From: Mucilaginibacter mali
GTDB taxonomy: Bacteria; Bacteroidota; Bacteroidia; Sphingobacteriales; Sphingobacteriaceae
Length of the DNA: 64,000 nucleotides
Direction: 5' to 3'
Assembly: GCF_013283875.1 (NCBI RefSeq)
Contig: NZ_CP054139.1
Span: forward strand, 2,914,001-2,978,000
The position numbers and the translations under genes are program-made. Shown in pieces: positions 33,829 through 42,660 of the stretch. The stretch's first letter is position 1; every line of letters begins with the position of its first letter. The notes under the pieces are model-generated. The model worked only from the letters and a program-made list of their open reading frames with translations, ran no database searches and was not told the DNA's origin.

Positions 33829-34674
33829 ATGTCGTGGTTTAAAAGGGAACTTAAGGGAATAATTACGTCTACTGAAGATAAAAAGGAAGCCCCCGACGGG
33901 ATATGGAATAAATGCCCGCAATGTAAAAAGCCGTTACATTATTCAGAACAAGTTGAAAACCAGTACGTATGCCACTACTGCGGTTTTCACATCCGCATAG
34001 GCTCTAAAGAATATTTTTCGATACTGTTTGATAACAACGAGTTTACCGAAATTGCGCCTAACCTAACATCGGGCGACCCGCTAAGCTTTGTAGACACCAA
34101 GAAATATAGCGACCGACTTAAAGATACCATCAAAAAAACCGGACTTAACGACGCTATCCGCGCTGCCTACGGCAAGATAGACGGGCAGGACATTGTGATC
34201 GCTTGTATGGATTTTAACTTCATCGGCGGCTCGATGGGTTCAGTAGTGGGCGAAAAGATAGCCCGTTCTATCGATCATAGCATAGCTACTAAAGCCCCGT
34301 TCCTGATGATATCAAAATCAGGCGGTGCACGTATGATGGAGGCGGCATTCTCGCTGATGCAGATGGCCAAAACATCGGCCAAGCTGGCTTTACTGGCCCA
34401 GGCTAAGGTTCCGTATATTTCATTACTAACCGACCCAACTACCGGTGGTGTAACTGCATCATACGCTATGCTGGGCGATATCAACATTGCCGAGCCAGGC
34501 TCGCTGATCGGATTTGCTGGTCCTCGCGTCATTAAGGAGACCATTAAGAAGGACTTACCTAAAGGCTTCCAAACTGCAGAGTTTGTGCAGGAGCACGGCT
34601 TCCTTGATTTTATTGTAGATCGCAGGGAGATGAAAGATAAGCTGGCATCGTTCCTGAGGATGATGGCTAATTAG
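33829..34674 (+). CDS. accD: Acetyl-CoA carboxylase carboxyltransferase beta subunit
   Basis: The 281-residue AccD has the N-terminal zinc ribbon with C29, C32, C48 and C51 (CPQC and CHYC), then the carboxyltransferase core with [40 protein letters not shown] and AGPRVI. With AccA it makes malonyl-CoA for fatty acid synthesis. The ATG at 33829 gives the usual MSWF start; the open frame before it runs through the repeat and is not real. A near-consensus TTTCTTTG lies about 30 bases upstream. Confidence 0.94.
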   Translation: MSWFKRELKGIITSTEDKKEAPDGIWNKCPQCKKPLHYSEQVENQYVCHYCGFHIRIGSKEYFSILFDNNEFTEIAPNLTSGDPLSFVDTKKYSDRLKDTIKKTGLNDAIRAAYGKIDGQDIVIACMDFNFIGGSMGSVVGEKIARSIDHSIATKAPFLMISKSGGARMMEAAFSLMQMAKTSAKLALLAQAKVPYISLLTDPTTGGVTASYAMLGDINIAEPGSLIGFAGPRVIKETIKKDLPKGFQTAEFVQEHGFLDFIVDRREMKDKLASFLRMMAN

Positions 34675-34686
34675 TTTTTCCTCAAA

Positions 34687-34773
34687 CCGTCATCCTGAGC
34701 GATAGCGAAGGATCCCCGAGAAGCAGAGCGGTAATGTATAGCTTGGGATGTTTCGCTATCGCTCAACATGACG
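34687..34773. repeat. Palindromic intergenic repeat, 'cgtcat' family, copy 2
   Basis: CGTCATCCTGAGCGATAGCG at the left and CGCTATCGCTCAACATGACG at the right are inverted with a few mismatches; GGATCCCC and GGGATG words continue the arms. Same end words as 4286-4379. Confidence 0.75.
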
Positions 34774-34783
34774 AATTGTATAT

Positions 34784-34824
34784 AAAAAGAGAAGCGGTCC
34801 GAATTTCGGGCCGCTTCTCTTTTT
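34784..34824. terminator. Bidirectional terminator between accD and the C1 peptidase
   Basis: AAAAAGAGAAGCGG and CCGCTTCTCTTTTT flank a small inner hairpin (TCCGAA/TTCGGG). A and T runs on either side allow termination in both directions. Confidence 0.85.
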
Positions 34825-34840
34825 ATATATTTTCTGAAAG

Positions 34841-34875
34841 CCCCCTCTCCCTCGGAGAGGGGTTGGGGTGAGGTC
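34841..34875. repeat. 'cctctcc' palindromic repeat, copy 2
   Basis: CCCCCTCTCCCTCGGAGAGG followed by GGTTGGGGTGAGG is the same wording as the repeats at 44864 and 45937, in shortened form. Confidence 0.6.
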
Positions 34876-34876
34876 T

Positions 34877-35983
34877 TTACTCTGCCGATTTCGACATCAA
34901 AGCAGGCGCAACCGCTTTCTTATTTACCAACACTGAAATAGTATTGATGGCAAAATAAGGCATGCTCACATAAATATAACCCGCGTTCGGGCCAACCTTA
35001 CCCCACGAGTTTTTTACGATAAAGTATTCGTTACCTTTATCATCTTTAGCTAAGCCGGTGATCTGCATCAGGTGGTCATCCTGGGTTACCTGCCTGTCAA
35101 ACAGGTCCTGGCGAATGGCAGCAGTAGGTTTTTGTTCAACAAAGGTATCAAATGTTTTAACATCATCAGCGCTACGGGTCCACTTGGCATAACCCTTATT
35201 TTGCTGGAAGCCGCTATTGCTAACGTCGGCATCCCAGGCCAGTGTGTAGCCCTTCATAATGGCCTGCTTCACGCTGTTCATCATTTCCTCTAACGGCACG
35301 TTATAAAACATGTTGCTGTTATAGTTATCGGGCACCTCCATCGCAAAGGTGGTGTAGAATGGGTGATGCGTGAAAGAGGTGATGCCTACATAGTCAGATA
35401 ACTTCAGCGCTACATTTTCCGCAGCGAAGCTTTTAGGCGTATACTCTTTACCGTTATAAGTAAATTTTTCCGGCGGCGTACCCAGGTAGCTTTTTAAGAT
35501 ATTCTTATAGGCAACTTCCCAGTTTTGCGGGATGGTGTCTTTATATTTCTTCAGCATATCATCAAGGTAACCTTTCAGTTTGCCTTCCATCTCGCCGTCT
35601 TTGTTCAGCACATTATCCTTGCCTACGCCTGGGTAAATTTCCTGCGGGATGGCGCCATAAGTATTGGTGCAATAGATCATATCCTGCTGGATGCCACCTT
35701 CGGTAAAGCGCGTATTGCCACGGCGGCGAACATACTTCTCGGCCTTATCAATGTATAAGCTGTAAACGGTAAACACTTCCGACAGGTCGGCTTCGGGCTG
35801 CTGTTTGAACAATAATTCGCTTTCGGCCAATGCTGTGCTGGAGAAGCACCAGCAGGTGCCAGACATGCCCTGATTTTTTACCGGGGTAGCGGCGTTACTT
35901 TTAATAACAGTGAATTTTGGCGCTTGCGCAAACAGGCTGCCGGCAGCCAAACAAAGTGCCAGGGGGAATAAAACTCTCTTCAT
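34877..35983 (-). CDS. Exported C1-family cysteine peptidase (bleomycin hydrolase/PepC type)
   Basis: The 368-residue protein has a signal peptide, residues 1-19 (LCLAAGSLFA), and a papain-type active site: Q38 and C44 in KNQGMSGTCWCF, DDHLMQITG for the histidine and VKNSWGK for the asparagine. The long middle region and the histidine context fit the PepC/bleomycin hydrolase branch, usually cytoplasmic and 440-450 residues; this one is shorter and exported, so periplasmic peptide degradation is likely. A -7 element TATATTTG lies upstream at 36003-36010. Confidence 0.82.
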   Translation of the reverse strand: MKRVLFPLALCLAAGSLFAQAPKFTVIKSNAATPVKNQGMSGTCWCFSSTALAESELLFKQQPEADLSEVFTVYSLYIDKAEKYVRRRGNTRFTEGGIQQDMIYCTNTYGAIPQEIYPGVGKDNVLNKDGEMEGKLKGYLDDMLKKYKDTIPQNWEVAYKNILKSYLGTPPEKFTYNGKEYTPKSFAAENVALKLSDYVGITSFTHHPFYTTFAMEVPDNYNSNMFYNVPLEEMMNSVKQAIMKGYTLAWDADVSNSGFQQNKGYAKWTRSADDVKTFDTFVEQKPTAAIRQDLFDRQVTQDDHLMQITGLAKDDKGNEYFIVKNSWGKVGPNAGYIYVSMPYFAINTISVLVNKKAVAPALMSKSAE

Positions 35984-36002
35984 TGGTTTAATTTTTATAA
36001 AT

Positions 36003-36010
36003 CAAATATA
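36003..36010 (-). promoter_or_regulatory. -7 element for the C1 peptidase gene
   Basis: CAAATATA on the plus strand is TATATTTG on the minus strand, an exact TAnnTTTG, 20 bases before the ATG at 35983. The -33 element is not obvious. Confidence 0.45.
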
Positions 36011-36055
36011 TAAAAATTCATTTCCATAAAACTTAGTGCCAATGGTGTAAAAAGC

Positions 36056-36083
36056 AAAAAGACCGCTAAATAGCAGTCTTTTT
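36056..36083 (-). terminator. Terminator after the 77-residue gene
   Basis: AAAAAGAC-C-GCT and AGC-A-GTCTTTTT form a stem with a small loop and A/T runs; it is downstream of the gene ending at 36115. Confidence 0.7.
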
Positions 36084-36114
36084 ACCCCTGTTAGTTTGCA
36101 GGAAACCTTTGTAC

Positions 36115-36348
36115 TTATGTACCTAACCCAACTGTACCATCCAAAGCACCTTTGCCTTCTACATTTTCGTCAGGCAGATCGGCAAGGCTGCCGTCCTGGT
36201 TTAAAACATTGAATGGTTTGCTCTTATCAGGTCCGCGTGTTTCCAAACTACCCGATTTATTATTGGCATCCGGCGATGTATTTTCGTCCGGCACCCTTAT
36301 CCATTGTTCGGCGCCCGCGTTGCGGGGACCTTTATTTTCGTTATTCAT
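36115..36348 (-). CDS. Small disordered protein, unknown
   Basis: The 77-residue protein is acidic, rich in Asn, Asp, Gly and Pro (EQWIRVPDENTSPDANNKSG), with no signal peptide, no membrane segment and no cysteine. I recognise no family. It is likely intrinsically disordered. It lies on the same strand as, and 69 bases downstream of, a second disordered protein, and a hairpin follows, suggesting a two-gene unit. The codon pattern of this frame is more protein-like than that of the opposing frame. Confidence 0.55.
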   Translation of the reverse strand: MNNENKGPRNAGAEQWIRVPDENTSPDANNKSGSLETRGPDKSKPFNVLNQDGSLADLPDENVEGKGALDGTVGLGT

Positions 36349-36417
36349 AACCTTAGTTTTAATTCAACCTATCCGTAGCTCCTGCTATGGACTATCGACT
36401 ATTAACTATGGACTACT

Positions 36418-36732
36418 TTATATCCCCTCAGTCCCCGGCTCATGCCCTACCATGCGACCGGTTGAGCGGCCGTGGTTGCCCGGTGTAAAATCAGTTTCGG
36501 CGCGGCCTTCTGATGGAAATTCGTGCGTGCGTGGTGGGGTAACATCAGTTTGCTCGCTGTACGATGCATCGTTACCATCATCATGCTGCTGCACTTCCTG
36601 CTGCTGCGAGTAGCCCTGCTGTTCGTTGTCAGCTTGCTCGCGTTCAGGCGTTTCATTATCTCTTCTTTGTGGTACTTCGTTCGGGTTTGAATCATTCCAT
36701 GATCCGTTTCCCATATTTTCATTGGTATTCAT
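36418..36732 (-). CDS. Small disordered Gln/Asn-rich protein, unknown
   Basis: The 104-residue protein consists of low-complexity polar sequence: Gln, Asn, Glu and Asp dominate (EQADNEQQGYSQQQEVQQHD). No signal peptide or domain is seen. It shares character with the 77-residue protein beside it, but not clear sequence. Overlapping frames also exist on both strands; this one is chosen for its hydrophilic, start-to-stop coherence and its pairing with the neighbour. Confidence 0.5.
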   Translation of the reverse strand: MNTNENMGNGSWNDSNPNEVPQRRDNETPEREQADNEQQGYSQQQEVQQHDDGNDASYSEQTDVTPPRTHEFPSEGRAETDFTPGNHGRSTGRMVGHEPGTEGI

Positions 36733-36800
36733 AGGTTTGTAATTTTAAGTATTAATTAATAAACCTATGGATTGAGGTAATTGTTTTTCAGAAAAACGAA

Positions 36801-37790
36801 TTATGGAACTAAAACATAGATTTTATCATGTCCCGATATAGCTATGCTTTTAGTGTGTTGGTTGTAGCATATCTGTGGCAAATATTCTTTTGAATTCATA
36901 ATCGCCGAGTTTTGTAACCCGCTATCAATTTCTTCGTATTTAACTATAATTTCACCAGTATTAAGGTCGATTAATTTGGGATATTTATATAAATCCCAAG
37001 CTAAACTCTCATTTATAGAAAACAGATTACCAAATTCCGTTTTAGGGGATATTAGTTTAGTAACTGCCATAGTTTCCAGTTGAAGAATTGCGATATGATT
37101 CGGTGGTAAATCTTTTATCTCATCGTCAATTACTTCTTCTGATGATCCGATAAGAATCGAGCTATTGTCAATAAAGCTTGCCGTACAAATTTCTGTTCCT
37201 ACGTAATTAAAGATATTCGCATCAGCATCAAGTAATTTAGGGTTAGCGATACATTCCGGCACGCGATATGTCGCCACTACATCTAATGGGTGCCAAAGCC
37301 AGCCTTTGCTAATTAATGTTGACTGGTCTGGACTAACTTCTAATCGTGAATGAAAAATATCCTCAGGTTCACGTACAGGCACATCCGTTATCAACTCTCC
37401 TGTTTCTACATCTTCAAAATCAAGTTGGTTGTATGCCTTTGGGCAGTGAACAAGATATGTGTTGCCCATGAATGTTATGAATGCTGCTGGATATTCATAT
37501 GCATCAGCAAAATAATAAGACCGATTGATCTCTCTTAAAAGTTTCCTATTCTTCAAGAGCAATCCTTTTGTGCCAAATTTTTGATATATAAAAGCATATT
37601 CTCCATTTTGGGATGAAATCGACTTATTAAATCCAAAAGCAAAGTAACTATTGCTTAATTGCTTACTACTTCCATCTAAAGAATACAGCTTAAACGCTGC
37701 CCAATCTATAATATCATCTCCATACCAATCAATGGTTCTTACGCGTTCTGCCTTTAGTTCTATTTTCCTCATAGGTTTTAGGTTATTCAT
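36801..37790 (-). CDS. Orphan protein of unknown function
   Basis: The 329-residue protein matches no family that I recognise. It lacks a signal peptide and membrane segments. It contains strand-like, loosely repeated segments (NGEYAFIYQKFGTK, GNTYLVHCPKAY, SPDQSTLISKGWLWHPLD, KSIAISGHDKIYVL) that could form a beta-propeller. Its sequence is noticeably richer in A and T and uses AT-ending codons more than its neighbours, a sign of possible transfer. A hairpin precedes it, belonging to the next gene upstream. An ATG six codons later is an alternative start. Confidence 0.6.
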   Translation of the reverse strand: MNNLKPMRKIELKAERVRTIDWYGDDIIDWAAFKLYSLDGSSKQLSNSYFAFGFNKSISSQNGEYAFIYQKFGTKGLLLKNRKLLREINRSYYFADAYEYPAAFITFMGNTYLVHCPKAYNQLDFEDVETGELITDVPVREPEDIFHSRLEVSPDQSTLISKGWLWHPLDVVATYRVPECIANPKLLDADANIFNYVGTEICTASFIDNSSILIGSSEEVIDDEIKDLPPNHIAILQLETMAVTKLISPKTEFGNLFSINESLAWDLYKYPKLIDLNTGEIIVKYEEIDSGLQNSAIMNSKEYLPQICYNQHTKSIAISGHDKIYVLVP

Positions 37791-37810
37791 TTACTATAAT
37801 ATACACAAAA

Positions 37811-37838
37811 AAAGCCAATAACAAAAGTTATTGGCTTC
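37811..37838 (-). terminator. Terminator after the cysteine desulfurase gene
   Basis: AAGCCAATAAC, loop AAAA, GTTATTGGCTT is a perfect 11-bp stem; on the minus strand it is followed by a T run. It separates the desulfurase from the orphan gene. Confidence 0.88.
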
Positions 37839-37862
37839 AAATATTTTTGAGACGATACCTAC

Positions 37863-38999
37863 TTACGCGTTCACCAGGCAAATATCCTTAACCTTAGCTA
37901 CCGCGTAATCTATCTCCTCTTTAGTAGTATACTTTGAGAACGAGAACCTCACCGACGGCCGGTCAGGGCTTGCGCCGATGGCAGTCAACACGTGCGAGCC
38001 GATATTACTGCCCGAGCTACAGGCGCTGCCACCCGATGCAGAGATACCGGCAATATCCAGGTTGAACAGCAGCATATCGCCCATATCCATTTCCGGGAAC
38101 GACACATTCAGCACGGTGTACAGGCTTTTATCTTCATCGGTCTCACCGTTGAATTTAATACCCGGAACGGCTTCTTCCAGTTGCTGCTTCATATAGGTCT
38201 TCAGGCCCTGTATATGCTGCCTGTGTTCCTCCATTTCGGTGTAGCAGATATCCAGCGCTTTGGCCAGGCCGGCGATGCCGTAAATATTTTCTGTACCGCC
38301 GCGCATGTTGCGTTCCTGCGCGCCGCCGTATATCATGGGTTTTATTTTTACCTTGTGGTTCACGTATAAAAAGCCAACTCCTTTCGGTCCGTGGAATTTA
38401 TGCGCGGCACAGGCTATGAAATGAATTTTAAGCTTGCCCAGATCGTGCGGGTAGTGGCCCATGGTTTGCACGGTATCGCAGTGGTAAATGGCATCATACT
38501 TTTCGCAGATGTCGCCTACGCGTTCGATCTCGGTAAGGGTACCCAACTCGTTATTGGCATGCATCAGGGATACAAAAGTGCGGCCCTGGTTTTGCAGCAT
38601 TTCTTCTAACTGATCGTAGTTAACGTGGCCTTTACTGTCTACATCAACAAATTTAAGATCGATAAGGCCGTTCTTTTCCATGGCTTCCAGCGTGTGGATC
38701 ACCGCGTGGTGCTCCAGTTTGCTGGTGATGGCGAACTTCAGGCCTAAGTCGGTAATACCGCAACGGATGGCAGTATTATCAGCCTCAGTACCGCCCGAAG
38801 TAAAGAAGATCTCGGCCGGCGAGGTATGCAGTAAACCTGCTACCGTTTTACGGGCCTTTTCTATCAGTGAACGTGCTTCGCGCCCATGCGCGTGAATTGA
38901 TGAAGGATTGCCATACTGGCTTTCCATTACCTGGGTCATTTCTTTTAACACTGCGGGATCCATCGGGGTCGTAGCAGCGTTATCTAAGTATACGCGCAT
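37863..38999 (-). CDS. Cysteine desulfurase (NifS/IscS family)
   Basis: The 378-residue PLP enzyme removes sulfur from cysteine for iron-sulfur clusters or tRNA thiolation. It starts MRVYLDNAATTPMDP; the PLP lysine is K201 in AAHKFHGPKG and the persulfide-forming cysteine C327 is in GGSACSSGS. The ATG at 38999 is the standard start; the open frame runs 12 codons further. No iscU or similar gene lies beside it, so its specific partner is unknown. Confidence 0.92.
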   Translation of the reverse strand: MRVYLDNAATTPMDPAVLKEMTQVMESQYGNPSSIHAHGREARSLIEKARKTVAGLLHTSPAEIFFTSGGTEADNTAIRCGITDLGLKFAITSKLEHHAVIHTLEAMEKNGLIDLKFVDVDSKGHVNYDQLEEMLQNQGRTFVSLMHANNELGTLTEIERVGDICEKYDAIYHCDTVQTMGHYPHDLGKLKIHFIACAAHKFHGPKGVGFLYVNHKVKIKPMIYGGAQERNMRGGTENIYGIAGLAKALDICYTEMEEHRQHIQGLKTYMKQQLEEAVPGIKFNGETDEDKSLYTVLNVSFPEMDMGDMLLFNLDIAGISASGGSACSSGSNIGSHVLTAIGASPDRPSVRFSFSKYTTKEEIDYAVAKVKDICLVNA

Positions 39000-39060
39000 G
39001 TGTTTGTAAGTTTTAGTTAGTATACCATAGATCAACGGATTTGCGGTCCGGATTTTCTGA

Positions 39061-40449
39061 CTAACTGAGTTTTAAAATTTCTTTTATATCGTTAATGATC
39101 TTATTGGCCAGGTTGTTGGCAACCGTTTCCGAGTTACCTTCAGAATAGATCCTGATAATTGGTTCGGTGTTTGACCGGCGCAAATGTACCCATTCTTTAT
39201 CAAATTCTATCTTTAATCCGTCGATTGTGGTATGCGGCTGACTTTTGTACTTCTCCTCCACCTTCAATAGCAGCGAATCGATATCCATTTCGGGTGTCAG
39301 CGTGATCTTATTTTTAGAGATAAAGTAGTTAGGATAGCTGCTTTTCAGCACCGAAACCGGTTTGCCGTATTTAGCCAGGTGCGTTAAAAATAAGGCGATA
39401 CCGGCCAGCGCGTCGCGGCCATAGTGTAGTTCAGGGTAGATCACCCCGCCATTGCCCTCGCCGCCAATGATGGCGTTGGTGGCTTTCATTTGGTTCACTA
39501 CGTTCACCTCTCCTACCGCGGCAGCGTTGTATTCGCCACCAGCCCGCTCTGTCACATCGCGCAGGGCCCGGGTTGACGACAGGTTTGATACGGTATTGCC
39601 TTTTTGATTCTTCAGGATATAATCGGCAACAGCTACCAGTGTATACTCTTCGCCAAACATGTTGCCATCTTCGCAAACAAAGCACAGGCGGTCAACATCA
39701 GGGTCAACGGCTATGCCTAAGTCAGCACGTTTGGCCAAAACCTCTTTTGATAGGTCGATCAGATTCTCGGGCAGCGGTTCCGGATTGTGCGGAAATTTGC
39801 CATCAGGTTCGCAGAATAGTTTATGTATGGTTTGCACGCCCAGCGCTTCCAGTAAAGCAGGCACAAAGATGCCCCCGGTAGAGTTAACGCAATCTATCAC
39901 CACCTTAAAATTGGCTTTGGCAATGGCGTCCACATCAACCAGTGGCAGGGCCAGTATCATATCGATATGTTTTTGCAGGTAGCTGTCATCCTGCGACACA
40001 GTACCCAGGTCGTTTACGTCGGCATAGCTAAAATCGCTGCGTTCGGCAATATCCAGCACTTCTTTGCCATCGGTATCACTGATAAATTCGCCAGCGGCGT
40101 TCAGCAGTTTCAGCGCATTCCATTGTTTGGGGTTGTGGCTGGCAGTAAGGATAATGCCACCGGCCGCTTTTTCTAACGGCACGGCAACTTCAACGGTAGG
40201 TGTGGTAGACAGACCCAGATCGACCACATCGATCCCCAGGCCCTGTAATGTACCGATCACCAGGTTGTTTACCATTGTGCCTGATAAACGGGCATCGCGA
40301 CCTACTACGATCTTTTTAATCCCCGACTTTTTTACAGCCCAGCTTCCATAAGCCGATGTAAATTTCACCACATCCAACGGGGTTAAACCATCGCCGGCAG
40401 CGCCGCCTATTGTCCCTCTAATTCCTGATATTGATTTTATGAGTGTCAA
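39061..40449 (-). CDS. glmM: Phosphohexomutase (phosphoglucosamine mutase-like)
   Basis: The 462-residue protein has all marks of the alpha-D-phosphohexomutase family: phosphoserine S104 in TASHNPKQWNALK, the metal loop DPDVDRLCF, GGEGNGGVIYPELH for sugar binding, and RRSNTEPIIRIYSEG near the end. GlmM makes glucosamine-1-phosphate for peptidoglycan and LPS. Members that act on glucose or mannose phosphate look similar, so substrate is only likely. It ends 61 bases before the desulfurase start on the same strand. Confidence 0.85.
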   Translation of the reverse strand: MTLIKSISGIRGTIGGAAGDGLTPLDVVKFTSAYGSWAVKKSGIKKIVVGRDARLSGTMVNNLVIGTLQGLGIDVVDLGLSTTPTVEVAVPLEKAAGGIILTASHNPKQWNALKLLNAAGEFISDTDGKEVLDIAERSDFSYADVNDLGTVSQDDSYLQKHIDMILALPLVDVDAIAKANFKVVIDCVNSTGGIFVPALLEALGVQTIHKLFCEPDGKFPHNPEPLPENLIDLSKEVLAKRADLGIAVDPDVDRLCFVCEDGNMFGEEYTLVAVADYILKNQKGNTVSNLSSTRALRDVTERAGGEYNAAAVGEVNVVNQMKATNAIIGGEGNGGVIYPELHYGRDALAGIALFLTHLAKYGKPVSVLKSSYPNYFISKNKITLTPEMDIDSLLLKVEEKYKSQPHTTIDGLKIEFDKEWVHLRRSNTEPIIRIYSEGNSETVANNLANKIINDIKEILKLS

Positions 40450-40529
40450 AGTATAATTGATTTTATTGCGTCAAAAATAAAAATTTATTGGGTTGATGTT
40501 GATATTAATTGATCTAATACCACAACGAA

Positions 40530-40805
40530 CTTTCCCGGCCACTGTTTGGCTAAAGCCAGGATATTCTTGTTAATTATCCGTCCCTTAAAAAGGGACGGCA
40601 ATGAATCTGCATTGAGCTTTGGTTGAAACAAAAATTCATTGCTGTGTTTATTTTGGCTAAAGCCACCTTACGCACCATTCTTATCCGGTGCTTAAAAGCA
40701 ACGGTAATAAAATTAGCAGACATCCACTTTCATAAAGATAAATTCATTGCCGTTGGCTTCAGCCAACGGATAACCAATATACCTATTCCGGGCTTTAGCC
40801 TAACA
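40530..40805. repeat. Composite REP-like intergenic element
   Basis: The 396-base gap between glmM and the PAP2 gene holds no gene. It contains hairpins CCGTCCCT/AGGGACGG (40578-40598) and CCGTTGGCT/AGCCAACGG (40750-40769), each next to a CAATGAAT or ATTCATTG word, and the palindrome-type GGCTAAAGCC or GGCTTTAGCC at about 40541, 40652 and 40792. The two halves are inverted copies, so the whole looks like a composite REP element. Confidence 0.65.
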
Positions 40806-40845
40806 ATTCAATTAATTGGTATATTTAGCCATTTGCAATATTACT

Positions 40846-41412
40846 ATGCCCGGATACCTGTTACAACTCGACCGTAAGCTGTTCTACTTTATTAACCACA
40901 CATTATCTAACCGGTTTTTCGATTGGATAATGCCCTATATGCGTTACCCGCAGTTTTGGATCCCGGTTTACGTGTTCATATTGATATTTTGCATATGGCG
41001 ATATAAAAAGCAGGGCGTTATCATCCTTCTGCTGTTGGTAGCCACCTTTGGCGTGGCCGATTTCGGCAGCGCCAGCATCATCAAACCCGCGGTAAAGCGC
41101 ATACGGCCATGTAACGACCCGGCATTGAGTCAAACCATCATTAGCCGCATTCCCTGTGGCACGGGCTATAGCTTCCCCTCATCGCACGCCAGCGACCATT
41201 TTGCTATCGCGATTTTTCTGATCATGGTATTTCATAAACGTTGGCGTGGGATATGGTTTTGGTGTTTGCTATGGGCCTGCCTGGTTTGCTTCGCGCAAAT
41301 ATATGTAGGTGTGCACTACCCTATTGACATTTTGGCGGGTGCTATTTATGGCACGATAGTGGGGTACCTGTTTGGCGCGGTATTATTAAAAAAGATATTA
41401 CCCGGTTTTTAA
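40846..41412 (+). CDS. PAP2-family membrane phosphatase
   Basis: The 188-residue protein has the three PAP2 motifs: KRIRPC, PSSHAS and VGVHYPID, in several membrane segments (about residues 30-50, 55-75, 125-145 and 160-185). Such enzymes remove phosphate from undecaprenyl diphosphate or phosphatidic acid; the substrate is not known here. The ATG at 40846 is preferred to a TTG 30 bases before. The ZIP transporter gene starts on the next base after the stop. Confidence 0.85.
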   Translation: MPGYLLQLDRKLFYFINHTLSNRFFDWIMPYMRYPQFWIPVYVFILIFCIWRYKKQGVIILLLLVATFGVADFGSASIIKPAVKRIRPCNDPALSQTIISRIPCGTGYSFPSSHASDHFAIAIFLIMVFHKRWRGIWFWCLLWACLVCFAQIYVGVHYPIDILAGAIYGTIVGYLFGAVLLKKILPGF

Positions 41413-42135
41413 ATGGCGATCTGGAAGATACTTATCCTTTTTTTGGCGGCCTTTGGCGGCGGCATATCAGTGTTTTTATTCAAAGGTGGCAACCATAAGC
41501 AGTTGAAGCTGGTGCTTTCCTTTAGCGGCGCTTACCTGTTTGGCATTACCGTTTTGCATTTGATCCCCGATGCATATCATGGCAACGATAACATGGTGGG
41601 CGTGTTTATCCTTATCGGTTTCCTGTTTCAAATTGTGTTAGAGCAGTTTTCTGACGGGATCGAGCACGGGCATATCCATACGCACGTGCACAATCACGAT
41701 AAGATCATTTTCCCCTTAGGCATTATGGTGAGCCTCTGCCTGCACGGTTTTTTAGAGGGCATGCCCCTGGCCGAGGGTCAGCAAAACCAACTGGTGTTTG
41801 GCATTGCCCTACACCATATTCCGGCGGCTTTTGCACTGGGGAGTGTTCTGCTGGCACACCATGTAAAAAAAGGCAGCACTATATTTTACTTGTTCCTGTT
41901 TGCCATAATGGCACCCGCGGGCTATTTTTTCAGTACGATGCTGAGCAGCGGCGGCATTGGCAACCTGCAGCAGTATTTTAACCGCATTATGGGCGTGGTG
42001 ATCGGTATCTTCCTGCATATCTCTACCACCATCCTGTTCGAATCATCCGAGGATCATAAATTTAATACCCGTAAACTGATAGCCGTGCTGACTGGTGTGG
42101 GGATTGCGTTGGGGATGTTTTTAATGGAAATATAA
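41413..42135 (+). CDS. ZIP-family divalent metal transporter
   Basis: The 240-residue protein has about eight membrane segments and the ZIP metal-binding segments: a His-rich loop EHGHIHTHVHNHD (about residues 83-95), then SLCLHGFLEGMPLAEG and FGIALHHIPAAFALGSV. It likely imports or exports zinc or iron. It directly follows the PAP2 gene (stop and start adjoin), so they share a transcript, though their functions are unrelated. Confidence 0.85.
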   Translation: MAIWKILILFLAAFGGGISVFLFKGGNHKQLKLVLSFSGAYLFGITVLHLIPDAYHGNDNMVGVFILIGFLFQIVLEQFSDGIEHGHIHTHVHNHDKIIFPLGIMVSLCLHGFLEGMPLAEGQQNQLVFGIALHHIPAAFALGSVLLAHHVKKGSTIFYLFLFAIMAPAGYFFSTMLSSGGIGNLQQYFNRIMGVVIGIFLHISTTILFESSEDHKFNTRKLIAVLTGVGIALGMFLMEI

Positions 42136-42153
42136 GCCTGAACTAAACGTGGC

Positions 42154-42561
42154 TTACCAAAAGAACAAACCCGCGATAATTGCAGCCGCTATATAACTTA
42201 ATGCCGAAGCGATTAGTTTACCGATCACAAACATTTTATGATAATTAACATAAATGGCGCTGCCCAATTCGGTTATTAAACTAAAACATCCAAAGCAGAC
42301 CAGGCCTAACTTGCAATTTGATAAAACATTGGCCGGAAGCACATAGTGCGAGCCTATCTTGAGGTAAAAAGTGGTAAATAAAATGCCGAACAATAACGAA
42401 AGCAAGGTACTATAAGTGTAACTGGTGTAACTTTCAGGGCGCCAGGTTTGTGGAGTAAGTGCCTGGTAGCGGTGAAATAAGAAACCAATAATAAACCATT
42501 CGATAATGGTAGTTGCCACGCCTATACAAACAGCCGACAAAATAAAGTGAATTGTTGTCAT
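42154..42561 (-). CDS. Integral membrane protein, unknown
   Basis: The 135-residue protein has four predicted membrane segments (about residues 4-26, 48-69, 80-100 and 114-133). The loop TPQTWRPESYTSYTYS between the first two resembles the DUF1761 family, but I am not sure. No signal peptide or catalytic motif is seen. It stands alone between the ZIP gene, which converges on it, and the MarR gene. Confidence 0.6.
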   Translation of the reverse strand: MTTIHFILSAVCIGVATTIIEWFIIGFLFHRYQALTPQTWRPESYTSYTYSTLLSLLFGILFTTFYLKIGSHYVLPANVLSNCKLGLVCFGCFSLITELGSAIYVNYHKMFVIGKLIASALSYIAAAIIAGLFFW

Positions 42562-42660
42562 GATAATCAGGGTTTATATAAAGGTAGTTTTTATTTTTAA
42601 TATAAAAACCTGATTAACAACACCTTTATTTGCTTTGACTTTTATAAAACCCGTAACGCG

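Noticed and set aside
36152..36613. A 153-codon plus-strand frame crossing both disordered-protein genes
   Set aside because: Crosses the gap between two minus-strand frames, is Ser/Cys-rich as antisense frames are, and bears no promoter or domain.
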